From: a candidate division Zixibacteria bacterium SM23_81
Lineage (GTDB): Bacteria; SM23-81
Length of the DNA: 64,000 nt
Direction: 5' to 3'
NCBI GenBank assembly: GCA_001304015.1
Contig: LJUY01000003.1
Coordinates: 62,001-126,000, forward strand
Shown here: positions 1 to 8,736 of the stretch, piece by piece
How positions within the stretch are numbered: the stretch's first letter is position 1
How the letters are laid out: each line of letters begins with the position of its first letter
Notes under the pieces: generated by a model
The model's database searches: none
Told to the model about the DNA's origin: nothing
What the model saw: only the letters and a program-made list of their open reading frames with translations
Translations under genes and position numbers: made by a program

Positions 1-2
1 AG

Positions 3-2525
3 GGAGAAACCGAGGGCTTGCGAGAGGGGGTGAACACTCTGAAAGTCGTCCTCCCCCGAGTCGAATCAGAGTGGGATCACATCTTGTTTGACTGGTTCGA
101 AATTAAGTATTGGCGCGGATATCAGGCCGCGGAGGGAATGCTGCAGTTCTCCAGCCCCGACACCTCAGGGGTAGTTCAGTTTGATCTCCAAGCTTTTTCC
201 GAAGACCAGGTGCTGTTGCTGGATGTGAGCGATCCCTACAGGCCTGTGCGGATCACCGGAGGGTCCGTTCTTCCCCAGGATGCTCACTATTCCCTTCGTT
301 TTCAAGACACTCTATCAACGGCGGACCAAAGGCAATATTTCGCGGCCAATCCCCAAGCCTATATAACGCCTTTTTCTGTCCAGAGACATACCCCAGATAA
401 CCTGCGGGATGTAGCTGCCGATCTGATCATCGTGACGCCCCGGTTTTTCCAGCAGAGCCTGCAACCATTGGCCGCATTGCACCGGGAGGAAGGGTTGAGG
501 GTGGTGGTGGTTACCCTGGAGGACATATACGACGGTTTCGGCTGGGGATTAGAAGATCCCACAGCCATAAGGGATTTTTTATGGTTAGCCTATCACCAGG
601 GGCAGCCGCCTTCTCCCGCTTATGTCTTGTTATTTGGGGACGGCAACTTCGATTATAAAAACAACTCAGGGGCTGGTGGGAATAATTGGATGCCCCCCTT
701 TGAGACGGGCGATCTATGCACCGACGACTGGTTCGTGCGACTGGATGGAGACTACCTGGCCGATGTGATGATCGGGCGCCTGCCAGTGCGTTCCCACGAT
801 GAAGCCGATGTGATGGTGAACAAAATCGTGGATTACGTGAAGCAACCCCTCTTTGGACCCTGGCGGAATCGGATCATGGTCGTCTCCGACGACGAGACCG
901 CCAAGGATGGAAAGGGCAACGAGCTCTTTCATACTTGGGACAGCGAGGATTTGTCCCGAAACTTCATTCCTCCTTCTTATGGCCAGCATAAGGTCTATCT
1001 GATGGAATATCCCATGAGCTGGTCCAACAAGAAACCGGAGGCACAGCAAGCGGTTATCGATGGCTTCAACCAGGGTATGCTGGTCATCAACTGGATCGGA
1101 CACGGAAACTTCGATGTCTGGGCTCACGAAGACGCCTTCCGGAGTTCTAATGATATTCCCAAGCTGACCAATGGAAAGCGCCTACCCCTGGTGTATGCTG
1201 CCTCCTGTGATGTGGGCCGATTTGACCACACCATCAACGAATCAATGGCAGAGGAGCTCCTCAGAGCGAGGGAGAGAGGTGCCATAGCCAGCATCGCAGC
1301 CACCAGGGCTTGTTATGCATCCCCCAATGCGGAGCTTAATAAACAGGTCCTTCGTCGAGCGTTGGGAGATGAGGATCTTACCTTAGGAGAGGCTCTATTT
1401 GGGGCCAAGTTGAGCCGCCCCAATTCTTATAGCAACGATCAGAAATATACCCTTTTTGGAGACCCATGCATGAGGCTGGGAAAGCCAGAATTGGAGAGCC
1501 AAATCGTAAGTATGTCTCGGGATACGCTGAGAGCTTTGGATCGAGTCACAATTCATGGGCAGGTGTTGAGCCAGGGGCTTTCGGATACGACTTTTCAGGG
1601 GATCTTTTCCTTACAGGTGTTCGACTCCGCTCGGCCCACCACTTACGTGACCAAGGTCGGATCCATAGTGAACTACTTGCTGCCCGGCGCCACCATGTTT
1701 CGAGGTGTCTCCACGGTTAGTGATGGCCGTTTCCGGGCCACATTTATCGTGCCGAAGGACATCAGCTACGGGGGGCGAATGGCTCGAATCAGCGCTTACC
1801 TTAACGATCAGAGCAGAGACGGCCTTGCCTTTCGAGATTCCCTGCCCGTTCAGGGCACGGCCACGGTGGTGGCCGACACGCTTGGTCCAACCATCGAGCT
1901 GAGCATCTCCGGTCAGAGATTCGCCCACGGAGATTTTGTCTCTCGGCAGCCAAACATCGTCGCCCGTCTGGAGGATGAGAACGGTATCAACATCACGGGA
2001 GAAGTGGGACATTGGATCGTGCTGGCCGTTGACAGCGATGCCCAACGCATCAACGTCACCGATCAGTTCGACTACGATCCCGGAAGTTACCAGCGGGGAA
2101 TGCTGGAATACACCCTGGAGGGTCTGCAGGCCGGTCAACATACGGTGACCATGAAGGCGTGGGACAATTTTAACAATTTCACCACGGCCGCCATCTCTTT
2201 TGAGGTCACAGAGCAAGATGAACTGTTCCTGCGCCATGTGCTGAACTGCCCCAATCCCTTTAACCCTTCCTCTGAGGATACACGGTTTACTTATGAGCTC
2301 AGCCGCCCGGCGCGCGTGACCATTAAAATCTACACGGTAGCTGGCAGGCTCATCTGCACTCTGCCACAGGGAGAAGTCATGCAGGGGTATAACGAGAGCA
2401 GACCCTGGGATGGGACAGATCAGGATGGGGATCGCGTGGCCAATGGCGTCTATCTGTATAAAATCATTGCCCGTGCCGAGGGCAATCACACCGAGACTTA
2501 CGGAAAGGTGGTGGTTATGCACTAA
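3..2525 (+). CDS. C25 (gingipain/PorU-like) peptidase with C-terminal sorting domain, 5' partial
   Basis: Secreted cysteine peptidase of family C25. Counting from the TTG at 18, the catalytic His lies in INWIGHGNFDVW (about residue 362) and the Cys in VYAASCDVG (about residue 397), the usual C25 dyad. A beta-sandwich region follows, and the last 90 residues form a FlgD-Ig-like/type A sorting domain with the PNP box (NCPNPFNPSS) and a closing GVYLYKI strand. The frame is open to the left edge and no ribosome site precedes the TTG, so the true start is upstream. The family includes gingipains and PorU, the type IX sortase; unlike PorU this protein carries a sorting tail itself, so it may be a secreted protease rather than the sortase. 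The adjacent PorV/PorQ-like genes support export through a type IX-like route (inference). Confidence 0.85.
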   Translation, partial: GETEGLREGVNTLKVVLPRVESEWDHILFDWFEIKYWRGYQAAEGMLQFSSPDTSGVVQFDLQAFSEDQVLLLDVSDPYRPVRITGGSVLPQDAHYSLRFQDTLSTADQRQYFAANPQAYITPFSVQRHTPDNLRDVAADLIIVTPRFFQQSLQPLAALHREEGLRVVVVTLEDIYDGFGWGLEDPTAIRDFLWLAYHQGQPPSPAYVLLFGDGNFDYKNNSGAGGNNWMPPFETGDLCTDDWFVRLDGDYLADVMIGRLPVRSHDEADVMVNKIVDYVKQPLFGPWRNRIMVVSDDETAKDGKGNELFHTWDSEDLSRNFIPPSYGQHKVYLMEYPMSWSNKKPEAQQAVIDGFNQGMLVINWIGHGNFDVWAHEDAFRSSNDIPKLTNGKRLPLVYAASCDVGRFDHTINESMAEELLRARERGAIASIAATRACYASPNAELNKQVLRRALGDEDLTLGEALFGAKLSRPNSYSNDQKYTLFGDPCMRLGKPELESQIVSMSRDTLRALDRVTIHGQVLSQGLSDTTFQGIFSLQVFDSARPTTYVTKVGSIVNYLLPGATMFRGVSTVSDGRFRATFIVPKDISYGGRMARISAYLNDQSRDGLAFRDSLPVQGTATVVADTLGPTIELSISGQRFAHGDFVSRQPNIVARLEDENGINITGEVGHWIVLAVDSDAQRINVTDQFDYDPGSYQRGMLEYTLEGLQAGQHTVTMKAWDNFNNFTTAAISFEVTEQDELFLRHVLNCPNPFNPSSEDTRFTYELSRPARVTIKIYTVAGRLICTLPQGEVMQGYNESRPWDGTDQDGDRVANGVYLYKIIARAEGNHTETYGKVVVMH

Positions 2526-2615
2526 AGGGATTTTACACAGCCCTCAAAGCAGGATGATGATCACAATCTGACAGAAAAGTGTTTTTTTCGTTCACCCTCA
2601 CCGGAGGATAGAAAA

Positions 2616-3581
2616 ATGAGGAAATTTGCCCTTCTCGGCGTGACCCTTGTGATAATTCTCCTGACCGCCTCCCCCAGTTTCGCCGTGAGTCGAGCGGGAG
2701 TGCTGTTTCTGATGATCGCGCCGGGAGCTAGAGCCAGCGGAATGGGAGAATCTTTTGTGGCCGTCGCGGATGATGCCACCGCATCCTATTGGAATCCCGC
2801 TGGCCTTGGCTTTCTGAAGGAAAAAGAGCTGGTACTGATGCACAGCAAGTGGTTTCCCCAATTTGCGGACGATATGTTTTATGAGTTCCTCAGTTACTCC
2901 CACTATATTGAAGGTTGGGGAAGTGTGGGTGGACACATCATCTATCTGACCTACGGTAAGATCCCATACACCTCGGAATTTGGCCCACAAGTGCTGTTTG
3001 ACTTCACCAGCTACGAGATCGCCGGAGCCCTCTCCTATGGTACCGATGTGTCTGATAAGGTCTCTGTAGGAGTCAACATGAAAGGCATCTACAGCAATCT
3101 TGGCCCTGGTCAGAACGTGGAAAAGGGTGATGGCAAAGCCATGAGCTACGCTGTGGATGTGGGTGTTCTGTACAAAGGGCTGTTGCCCAAGCTGAAGGTT
3201 GGGGCCATGGTTCAGAACCTGGGACCGAACATCATGTACATCGACGCTGAGCAATCAAGCCCTCTTCCCCGGAACTTGAAGTGTGGGGCTTCTTATCAAC
3301 TCCTGGATACCCAATACAATGACGTCCTGCTGACCAGCGAGCTAAATGCCAGCCTTGTGGAGGAGGAGTTTCGTGTCAACGGGGGATTCGAATACTGGTA
3401 TGGGACGATTCTTGCTCTCAGAGCTGGATACATCTACGATGATTATGGGGAGATTAAAACGCCCACATTTGGAGCAGGCCTGCAATATAGTCGATACCGC
3501 TTTGATTTCGGGTATATTCCGGAGAAAGAAGGCCATCCCTTAGCCGACACCATGCGCTTTTCTTTGACGGCCAGGTTCTGA
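2616..3581 (+). CDS. PorV/PorQ family outer-membrane protein, copy 1
   Basis: A 321-residue predicted outer-membrane beta-barrel protein. It has a signal peptide (residues 1-23, ending SFA) and the family's conserved start, LFLMIAPGARASGMGE followed by YWNPAGLGF. Family members (PorV/LptO, PorQ, UPF0164) are fatty-acid-transporter-like barrels; PorV shuttles type IX cargo to the attachment complex. A GGAGG ribosome site lies just upstream of ATG 2616. The next gene is a close paralogue, and the pair follows the C25 peptidase, which fits a type IX-like secretion locus. It is not possible to say from sequence alone whether this copy is the PorV or the PorQ equivalent. Confidence 0.8.
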   Translation: MRKFALLGVTLVIILLTASPSFAVSRAGVLFLMIAPGARASGMGESFVAVADDATASYWNPAGLGFLKEKELVLMHSKWFPQFADDMFYEFLSYSHYIEGWGSVGGHIIYLTYGKIPYTSEFGPQVLFDFTSYEIAGALSYGTDVSDKVSVGVNMKGIYSNLGPGQNVEKGDGKAMSYAVDVGVLYKGLLPKLKVGAMVQNLGPNIMYIDAEQSSPLPRNLKCGASYQLLDTQYNDVLLTSELNASLVEEEFRVNGGFEYWYGTILALRAGYIYDDYGEIKTPTFGAGLQYSRYRFDFGYIPEKEGHPLADTMRFSLTARF

Positions 3582-3612
3582 TGAAAAGCTTCCCTCATCG
3601 TAGGGGTGATGC

Positions 3613-4596
3613 ATGAAAAAGAGCCTGCTTTTCACCAGCATCTTCCTGGGGAGTATATTGACGACTACGGCGAGTTTGGCGGTTAGCCAGTCGGGAGTGT
3701 TGTTTCTGATGATCGCGCCGGGCGCCAGAGCCAGCGGAATGGGAGAGGGATTTGTGGCCGTGGCCGATGACGCCACCGCTTCTTATTGGAATCCTGCTGG
3801 TCTCGGTTTTCAGCGGGGAACCGAAGTGGCACTCATGCACAGCAAGTGGTTTCCGGAGTTCACCAGCGACATGTACTACGATTTTGTCTGTTGGTCCTCC
3901 TTTTGGGAGGGAGTGGGAACCCTGGGGGGTCACATCATCTATTTTTCCTATGGCAACATGCCCTTAACCTCAGAATACGGCCCAGATATTCTCAGCTGGC
4001 ACCACAGCTATGAGGTGGCCATGGCCGGCTCTTTCGGAGCACCTGTGTCCCAGCATATTTCCGCCGGTGTGAGTTTGAAGGCCATCTACAGCGATTTAGG
4101 TCCCGGCCAGAATGTGGAGAGGGGAGACGGCAAGGCTATGAGCTATGCCGTAGATGTGGGTATTCTCGCTCGGGATCCCGTTCCTCGGCTGAATTTGGGC
4201 GCTATGGTTCAGAACATCGGACCCGATATCATGTACGTCGATGCCGATCAATCCAGCCCATTACCACGAAACTTGAAGGTGGGAGCCTCCTATCGCCTTT
4301 TCGGCAGCAGCTACAACGAGCTGATGCTGAGCAGTGAGCTGGATCTCAGTCTGGTAAGGGGTTTGGAGAGAGGGGAATGGGAGTGGTGGGGGAATCTGGG
4401 GTCTGAGTATTGGTACGCTCAGCTGCTTGCTCTCAGGGCTGGCTATCTCTACGACAAATATGGGGAAATCAAGACGGCCACATTTGGTGCGGGTCTCAGG
4501 TACAACATCTTTCGCTTCGATTTCGGTTACGTTACGGCCCGAGAAGGGCATCCCTTAGCCGATACGATGCGCTTTTCCCTGGCGGTGAAATTTTGA
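3613..4596 (+). CDS. PorV/PorQ family outer-membrane protein, copy 2
   Basis: A 327-residue paralogue of the preceding gene with the same layout: signal peptide ending SLA at residue 23, then an almost identical LFLMIAPGARASGMGE block, YWNPAGLGF, a LGPGQNVE...GDGKAMSYAVDVG stretch and a matching C-terminal strand (HPLADTMRFSL). The two copies are 31 nt apart in the same orientation, so a tandem duplication is the simple reading. This copy has an extra segment around residues 248-258 (RGEWEWWGN) that the first lacks. Role as for the first copy: fatty-acid-transporter-like barrel, probably serving secretion of the neighbouring sorted proteins. Confidence 0.8.
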   Translation: MKKSLLFTSIFLGSILTTTASLAVSQSGVLFLMIAPGARASGMGEGFVAVADDATASYWNPAGLGFQRGTEVALMHSKWFPEFTSDMYYDFVCWSSFWEGVGTLGGHIIYFSYGNMPLTSEYGPDILSWHHSYEVAMAGSFGAPVSQHISAGVSLKAIYSDLGPGQNVERGDGKAMSYAVDVGILARDPVPRLNLGAMVQNIGPDIMYVDADQSSPLPRNLKVGASYRLFGSSYNELMLSSELDLSLVRGLERGEWEWWGNLGSEYWYAQLLALRAGYLYDKYGEIKTATFGAGLRYNIFRFDFGYVTAREGHPLADTMRFSLAVKF

Positions 4597-4632
4597 TCAG
4601 CTTCAACTCATGAGTTTGGTCAAGAGGAGTTC

Positions 4633-7600
4633 ATGAAAGCCATAAAGATTGTACTTTTCATAGTGAGTTTCTACGCCATGGCGGTTCTTTGCGTCCTTGG
4701 TCCTGAGGCCGAGTCCAGCGGGAACCTCCCAAATCCGACACTTCGATTGATCAGAACTGGTTTTCACCAATCTATTTTGGATCGAAGCGATCCGGTCAGG
4801 GGATTGTCCATCTCCACAGGGGATGTCCCGGATAACGTTCTGGCCATACGGGTTGATTTTCCTGAAGACACCACCTCTACGACTACCGGCACGGGAAAGT
4901 TTGACTTATCCACTGGCTCAGACGAGACCATCAACCCCTCGCCCCACGATCGGCTCTATTTTGAGCGTCAAATGGAGGCTCTGAGGAACTATTACGCGAA
5001 CGTCTCCAGAGGACAACTGGACTTCTCATATCTCATCTATCCCCTTGATGAGCAGGGAGCTTATACCCTGCCCCACGAGATGGCCTATTACTACCCCAAT
5101 ATCACCGAAGAGGAGAACGATCGTCGGCTGGCTGAGTTCTTTCGGGATGCCCTGGAGGCGGCCGATGCCGCAGGCACCATCGATTTTTCGCAATTCGACG
5201 CCGTGGTCATCTTTCACGCTGGAGTCGGGGCGGACATCTCCTTCGCCATAGATGAGACGCCCAACGACATACCCTCGGCCTACATAGATTTGGACTGGCT
5301 GGTCCGATCCCTGGGATCTGAGTATGCTCAGGGTGTGGCGGTGAATGGGGGCAGCCATCATATCCCAGAGGGCTTGTGGATGCCCGAGACGCTCAACCAG
5401 CAGGATATCGAATTTGGCCTCACCGGACCCTTGGCCAAGCTGTTCGGACATCGACTGGGCCTGCCCAATCTTTATAATAGCCTCGATGGCTCTTCGGGCA
5501 TCGGCGCCTGGGGTCTAATGGACCAAGGCTCGGGAAACGAATTGGGGCTGATTCCCCCTCAGCCCTGTGCCTGGTCTCGAGTCTTTCTGGGCTGGGAAGA
5601 GCCCGTGATGGTGCGGGATAGCCTGAGCGTGGCCGTAGAAGCTCTGGTGCTCGGGGGTTCCAATGCCACCATATTGAAAGTTCCCATCAATGCAGAGGAG
5701 TATTTCCTCATCGAGAACCGACAACGAGATGCTCTGGGAGATGGGCTTATGACCCAAGGAGCAGGTGGGGTTCTGCTGGAGGTGGATGAATACGACTGGG
5801 GTATTCCCGGCTCGGGCCTGCTCATCTGGCACGTGGACGAGAAGGTGATCGAGGAACATTATGCCACCAACACCGTCAACGCCGACCCCTATCACCGAGG
5901 AGTGGACCTGGAGGAGGCGGATGGCTTTCAGGACATCGGCTTCATCATCTATGGGGGATTCGTTACCTATGGATCTCCGGAAGATGCCTTCTACCAGGGC
6001 AACAACACGGCCTTCACCCCGAATACCGAGCCCGGCTCCGAGAGCTACAGCGGCGCCGACAGCCACATCTTTGTCACGGAAATCGGTCCCTCGGGTGCCA
6101 CCATGACCTGCGACGTGTCCAACGACATCCACCAGCCTGGCTGGCCCGACTCCGTGGGGGTCTCCCTGGCCGACAATCCGCCCCTGGTGGGGGATCTTGA
6201 TGGCGACGGGGACATAGAGATCGTTGTAAATTCGCTCGATGGTCGAGTTTTCGCCTGGAACCACGACGGGAAGCCTTTTCTGCCTGGGGCAGACAGCTCG
6301 GCTCTGTTCGTCCAGCTGGCGGATTCGGCAGTCGGGAGCGCCGCCTTGGGGAACCTGGATTGGAATCAGGATCTAGGGATGGCTTTGGGAGATGTAACTG
6401 GCAAGGTGCATGCGTGGAACAACCGTGGCGAGGAGATAATTGGCTTTCCGTATAATTTGGATCACCCGATCTCGAGTGCTGCTATTGTCTCACCTATCAT
6501 ACCTACAGGGTTACAATCTGGAATCCTTATATATAGAACTGCAGAGATTGTAGTTGGGACGTCCGATGGTTGGGTATATGGATTGGGTCTTTTTGGATTC
6601 ACACCAGGTATGATGTGGAATCTAGGGACTTTCTGGGAAATAAATCTGGATGATGCGAAGATTAAAGCCCTGGCGATTGCAGAGAATACACCTTGGCCTG
6701 AAACGTATTTGGTGGCCGCCGGGACGGTCGACGGCCATGTGGCTTGGTGGTATCCTTACGCGGAGGGGACCATTGAACCTATGGTCGTACAGACCTCCTC
6801 GGATGTCGTCGGATTGGCCACCGGAGATCTGGATCGGGACAATGAGGTGGAGGTCATCGCTGTCTGCGCCGGGGGAGATGTCTACGCCTGGAACTTGGAT
6901 GGATCACCGCTCTCTGGCTGGCCAGTGGAAACGGGCGGTCCACTCAAGAGCTCTCCGGCACTGGGTGATATCGATGACGATGGCTACCTGGAGGTGGTGG
7001 TCTCCGGCACCGACCAGATCTGGGCCTGGAACTACAACGGCTCGCCACAGACGAATTTTCCCATCTCTCTGGGCACCATGGGAACTTTGAGATCCTCGCC
7101 TGTCCTGGGTGATGTGAACCAAGATGGAGCAGTGGATATCGTGTTGGGCACGCCCCAGGGATTATTGGTGGCCTACGACAGGTTCGGGGGTCCTCTGGAG
7201 GGCTGGCCCCTGGCTTGCGTCGGGGCGGTGGAAGCCTCTCCGACCTTGGCGGATATTGATGGCGATGGGGATATAGAGCTTCTGACCAGCGATGAGGATG
7301 GCTGGATGTACGTTTGGGATTTGGCGGCTGAGCCCGACTCCGCCCAGCTGCCCTGGCCAACCTGGGGGCATGATTTCCGGCACACCGGAGGTTTTCCCAA
7401 CTCCCAGCTTCCGCCTCTACCCCCAGCGGGAGAACTGATGCCCAGAGCCTCGGTGTACAACTACCCTAATCCCACCGAGGGCCAGAACACCACGATACGT
7501 TATACCATCGGCCAGGAGGCCGATGTGAACATACGCATCTACGATCTCTCCGGCGACCTGGTGGCCGAGTTGCCCGGCACCGGGTTCGCCCATACGGAAA

Positions 7601-7716
7601 ATGAGATCGTTTGGGATCTCTCGCAGATAGCCAGCGGAATTTACCTCTGCCGTGTGGAGGCCAAGGGGGCCAGTGGGGGGGAGACGGCCTTTTGCAAAAT
7701 AGCGGTGGTGAAATAA
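4633..7716 (+). CDS. M6-like secreted protein with degenerate zinc site, VCBS/FG-GAP repeats and sorting domain
   Basis: A 1027-residue secreted protein. After a signal peptide (residues 1-24 or so), residues 60-500 resemble the M6 (immune inhibitor A-like) peptidase fold. The family zinc motif, normally HEFGHxLGLPDLYD, reads KLFGHRLGLPNLYN at residues 269-282, so the first His and the catalytic Glu are replaced by Lys and Leu. The downstream GIGAWGLMD block is intact. Residues 510-920 are a beta-propeller of FG-GAP/VCBS repeats (GDLDGDGDIEIV, GDIDDDGYLEVV, ADIDGDGDIELL). The last 85 residues are a PNP-type sorting domain (YNYPNPTEGQNTTIRY). It is probably a catalytically dead surface protein, unless the active site uses other residues. 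Base composition dips at about 6430-6690, inside the propeller. Confidence 0.82.
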   Translation: MKAIKIVLFIVSFYAMAVLCVLGPEAESSGNLPNPTLRLIRTGFHQSILDRSDPVRGLSISTGDVPDNVLAIRVDFPEDTTSTTTGTGKFDLSTGSDETINPSPHDRLYFERQMEALRNYYANVSRGQLDFSYLIYPLDEQGAYTLPHEMAYYYPNITEEENDRRLAEFFRDALEAADAAGTIDFSQFDAVVIFHAGVGADISFAIDETPNDIPSAYIDLDWLVRSLGSEYAQGVAVNGGSHHIPEGLWMPETLNQQDIEFGLTGPLAKLFGHRLGLPNLYNSLDGSSGIGAWGLMDQGSGNELGLIPPQPCAWSRVFLGWEEPVMVRDSLSVAVEALVLGGSNATILKVPINAEEYFLIENRQRDALGDGLMTQGAGGVLLEVDEYDWGIPGSGLLIWHVDEKVIEEHYATNTVNADPYHRGVDLEEADGFQDIGFIIYGGFVTYGSPEDAFYQGNNTAFTPNTEPGSESYSGADSHIFVTEIGPSGATMTCDVSNDIHQPGWPDSVGVSLADNPPLVGDLDGDGDIEIVVNSLDGRVFAWNHDGKPFLPGADSSALFVQLADSAVGSAALGNLDWNQDLGMALGDVTGKVHAWNNRGEEIIGFPYNLDHPISSAAIVSPIIPTGLQSGILIYRTAEIVVGTSDGWVYGLGLFGFTPGMMWNLGTFWEINLDDAKIKALAIAENTPWPETYLVAAGTVDGHVAWWYPYAEGTIEPMVVQTSSDVVGLATGDLDRDNEVEVIAVCAGGDVYAWNLDGSPLSGWPVETGGPLKSSPALGDIDDDGYLEVVVSGTDQIWAWNYNGSPQTNFPISLGTMGTLRSSPVLGDVNQDGAVDIVLGTPQGLLVAYDRFGGPLEGWPLACVGAVEASPTLADIDGDGDIELLTSDEDGWMYVWDLAAEPDSAQLPWPTWGHDFRHTGGFPNSQLPPLPPAGELMPRASVYNYPNPTEGQNTTIRYTIGQEADVNIRIYDLSGDLVAELPGTGFAHTENEIVWDLSQIASGIYLCRVEAKGASGGETAFCKIAVVK

Positions 7717-7744
7717 CGGAGCACATCTCTCAAAGGAGGGCGAG

Positions 7745-8698
7745 ATGAAAGGCAGGTTTGTTCTTTGGTCTTTCGTTCTTGTTTTTGCGGTTTTGGCCTG
7801 GGGCGCTGCGGCCGTGGCGGATGCAGTTCCACAGGAGGAACTGATTCGCAATCATTTTCTCAAGGCGAATGCCTCTCTGCAGGAACTGGCCTTGGGACAA
7901 GGAGATCTTCGAGCTCATGCCCTTGGCCAAGCGCAAGGTCCCATGGAGGGGACATCCGCTGGTGCAACTGGCCTCAAGTCTCCGGGGAAAGCCCTGTTGC
8001 TCTCGGCCGCTGTACCTGGGGCGGGGGAGTTCTATGCTGGAGCGTGGAAGCGGGGCATTGCTTTCTCAGCCCTGGAAGTGGCCTCCTGGACGTGGTATTT
8101 CACCCAGCACAGTGCGGGCAAGGACAAGGAAGACGAGTACGAGGATTTTGCCGACGATGAGTGGTCCAGAGAACAATATCAAGACTGGTACGATCACTGG
8201 GAGGACTGGTACGACGCCCGCAAGGGGGACAACGATCCTCCTTTCGAAAGCATCTTCACGCACGAACTGCCTGGTCAGAAGGATGAGGACTACTACGAGA
8301 TGATTGGGAAATACGACCAGTTTTCCTATGGTTGGATTGGCAATCCCGATGACTACCTGCCCGGCGAATTCGCCCCTAACGACTCTCTCCTGGGCTACGA
8401 TTTCACGGACCAGTATACTACTCGCGACATCTGCCGGGGAGTTGACGCCACGGCCACGGCACATCGAAATAGCTATGTCAACCAGCGAGGCGATGCCAAC
8501 GACCTCCTGAAGCGGGCTACCTGGGGCATCAGCGCCAGCCTGTTTAACCACGTGATCAGCGCTTTGGACGCGGTTGTGGCCGCCAAGGCATACAACAGGA
8601 GGGTTTTGCAGGAGGCCGGGTATCCCCAGCTACGGATGGAATTGGACATGTACGCGGGGGAGGTCATCCCCAAATTCACTCTGACGAAGAGATTTTAG
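7745..8698 (+). CDS. DUF5683-like membrane protein, copy 1
   Basis: A 317-residue protein of unknown function. It has an N-terminal signal sequence (residues 1-27), then the DUF5683-type block SAAVPGAGEFYAGAWKRG at about residues 83-100 and a hydrophobic segment. A strongly acidic, aromatic middle (residues 120-200, rich in Asp, Glu, Tyr and Trp) follows, then a conserved tail (LFNHVISALDAVVAAKAYN). The same PG-x-G-x-FYA start and NH-(L/V)-(L/I)-SA-(V/L)-DA tail occur in the gene at 11781, so the two are paralogues flanking the propeller peptidase. It is probably a membrane- or envelope-bound accessory of the same surface system; no reaction can be assigned. ATG 7745 follows an AAAGGAGGGCGAG ribosome site. 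Confidence 0.6.
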   Translation: MKGRFVLWSFVLVFAVLAWGAAAVADAVPQEELIRNHFLKANASLQELALGQGDLRAHALGQAQGPMEGTSAGATGLKSPGKALLLSAAVPGAGEFYAGAWKRGIAFSALEVASWTWYFTQHSAGKDKEDEYEDFADDEWSREQYQDWYDHWEDWYDARKGDNDPPFESIFTHELPGQKDEDYYEMIGKYDQFSYGWIGNPDDYLPGEFAPNDSLLGYDFTDQYTTRDICRGVDATATAHRNSYVNQRGDANDLLKRATWGISASLFNHVISALDAVVAAKAYNRRVLQEAGYPQLRMELDMYAGEVIPKFTLTKRF

Positions 8699-8736
8699 TG
8701 ACCTTTTTGCATGGCCCAAAAGGGATGAGGCTTCAG

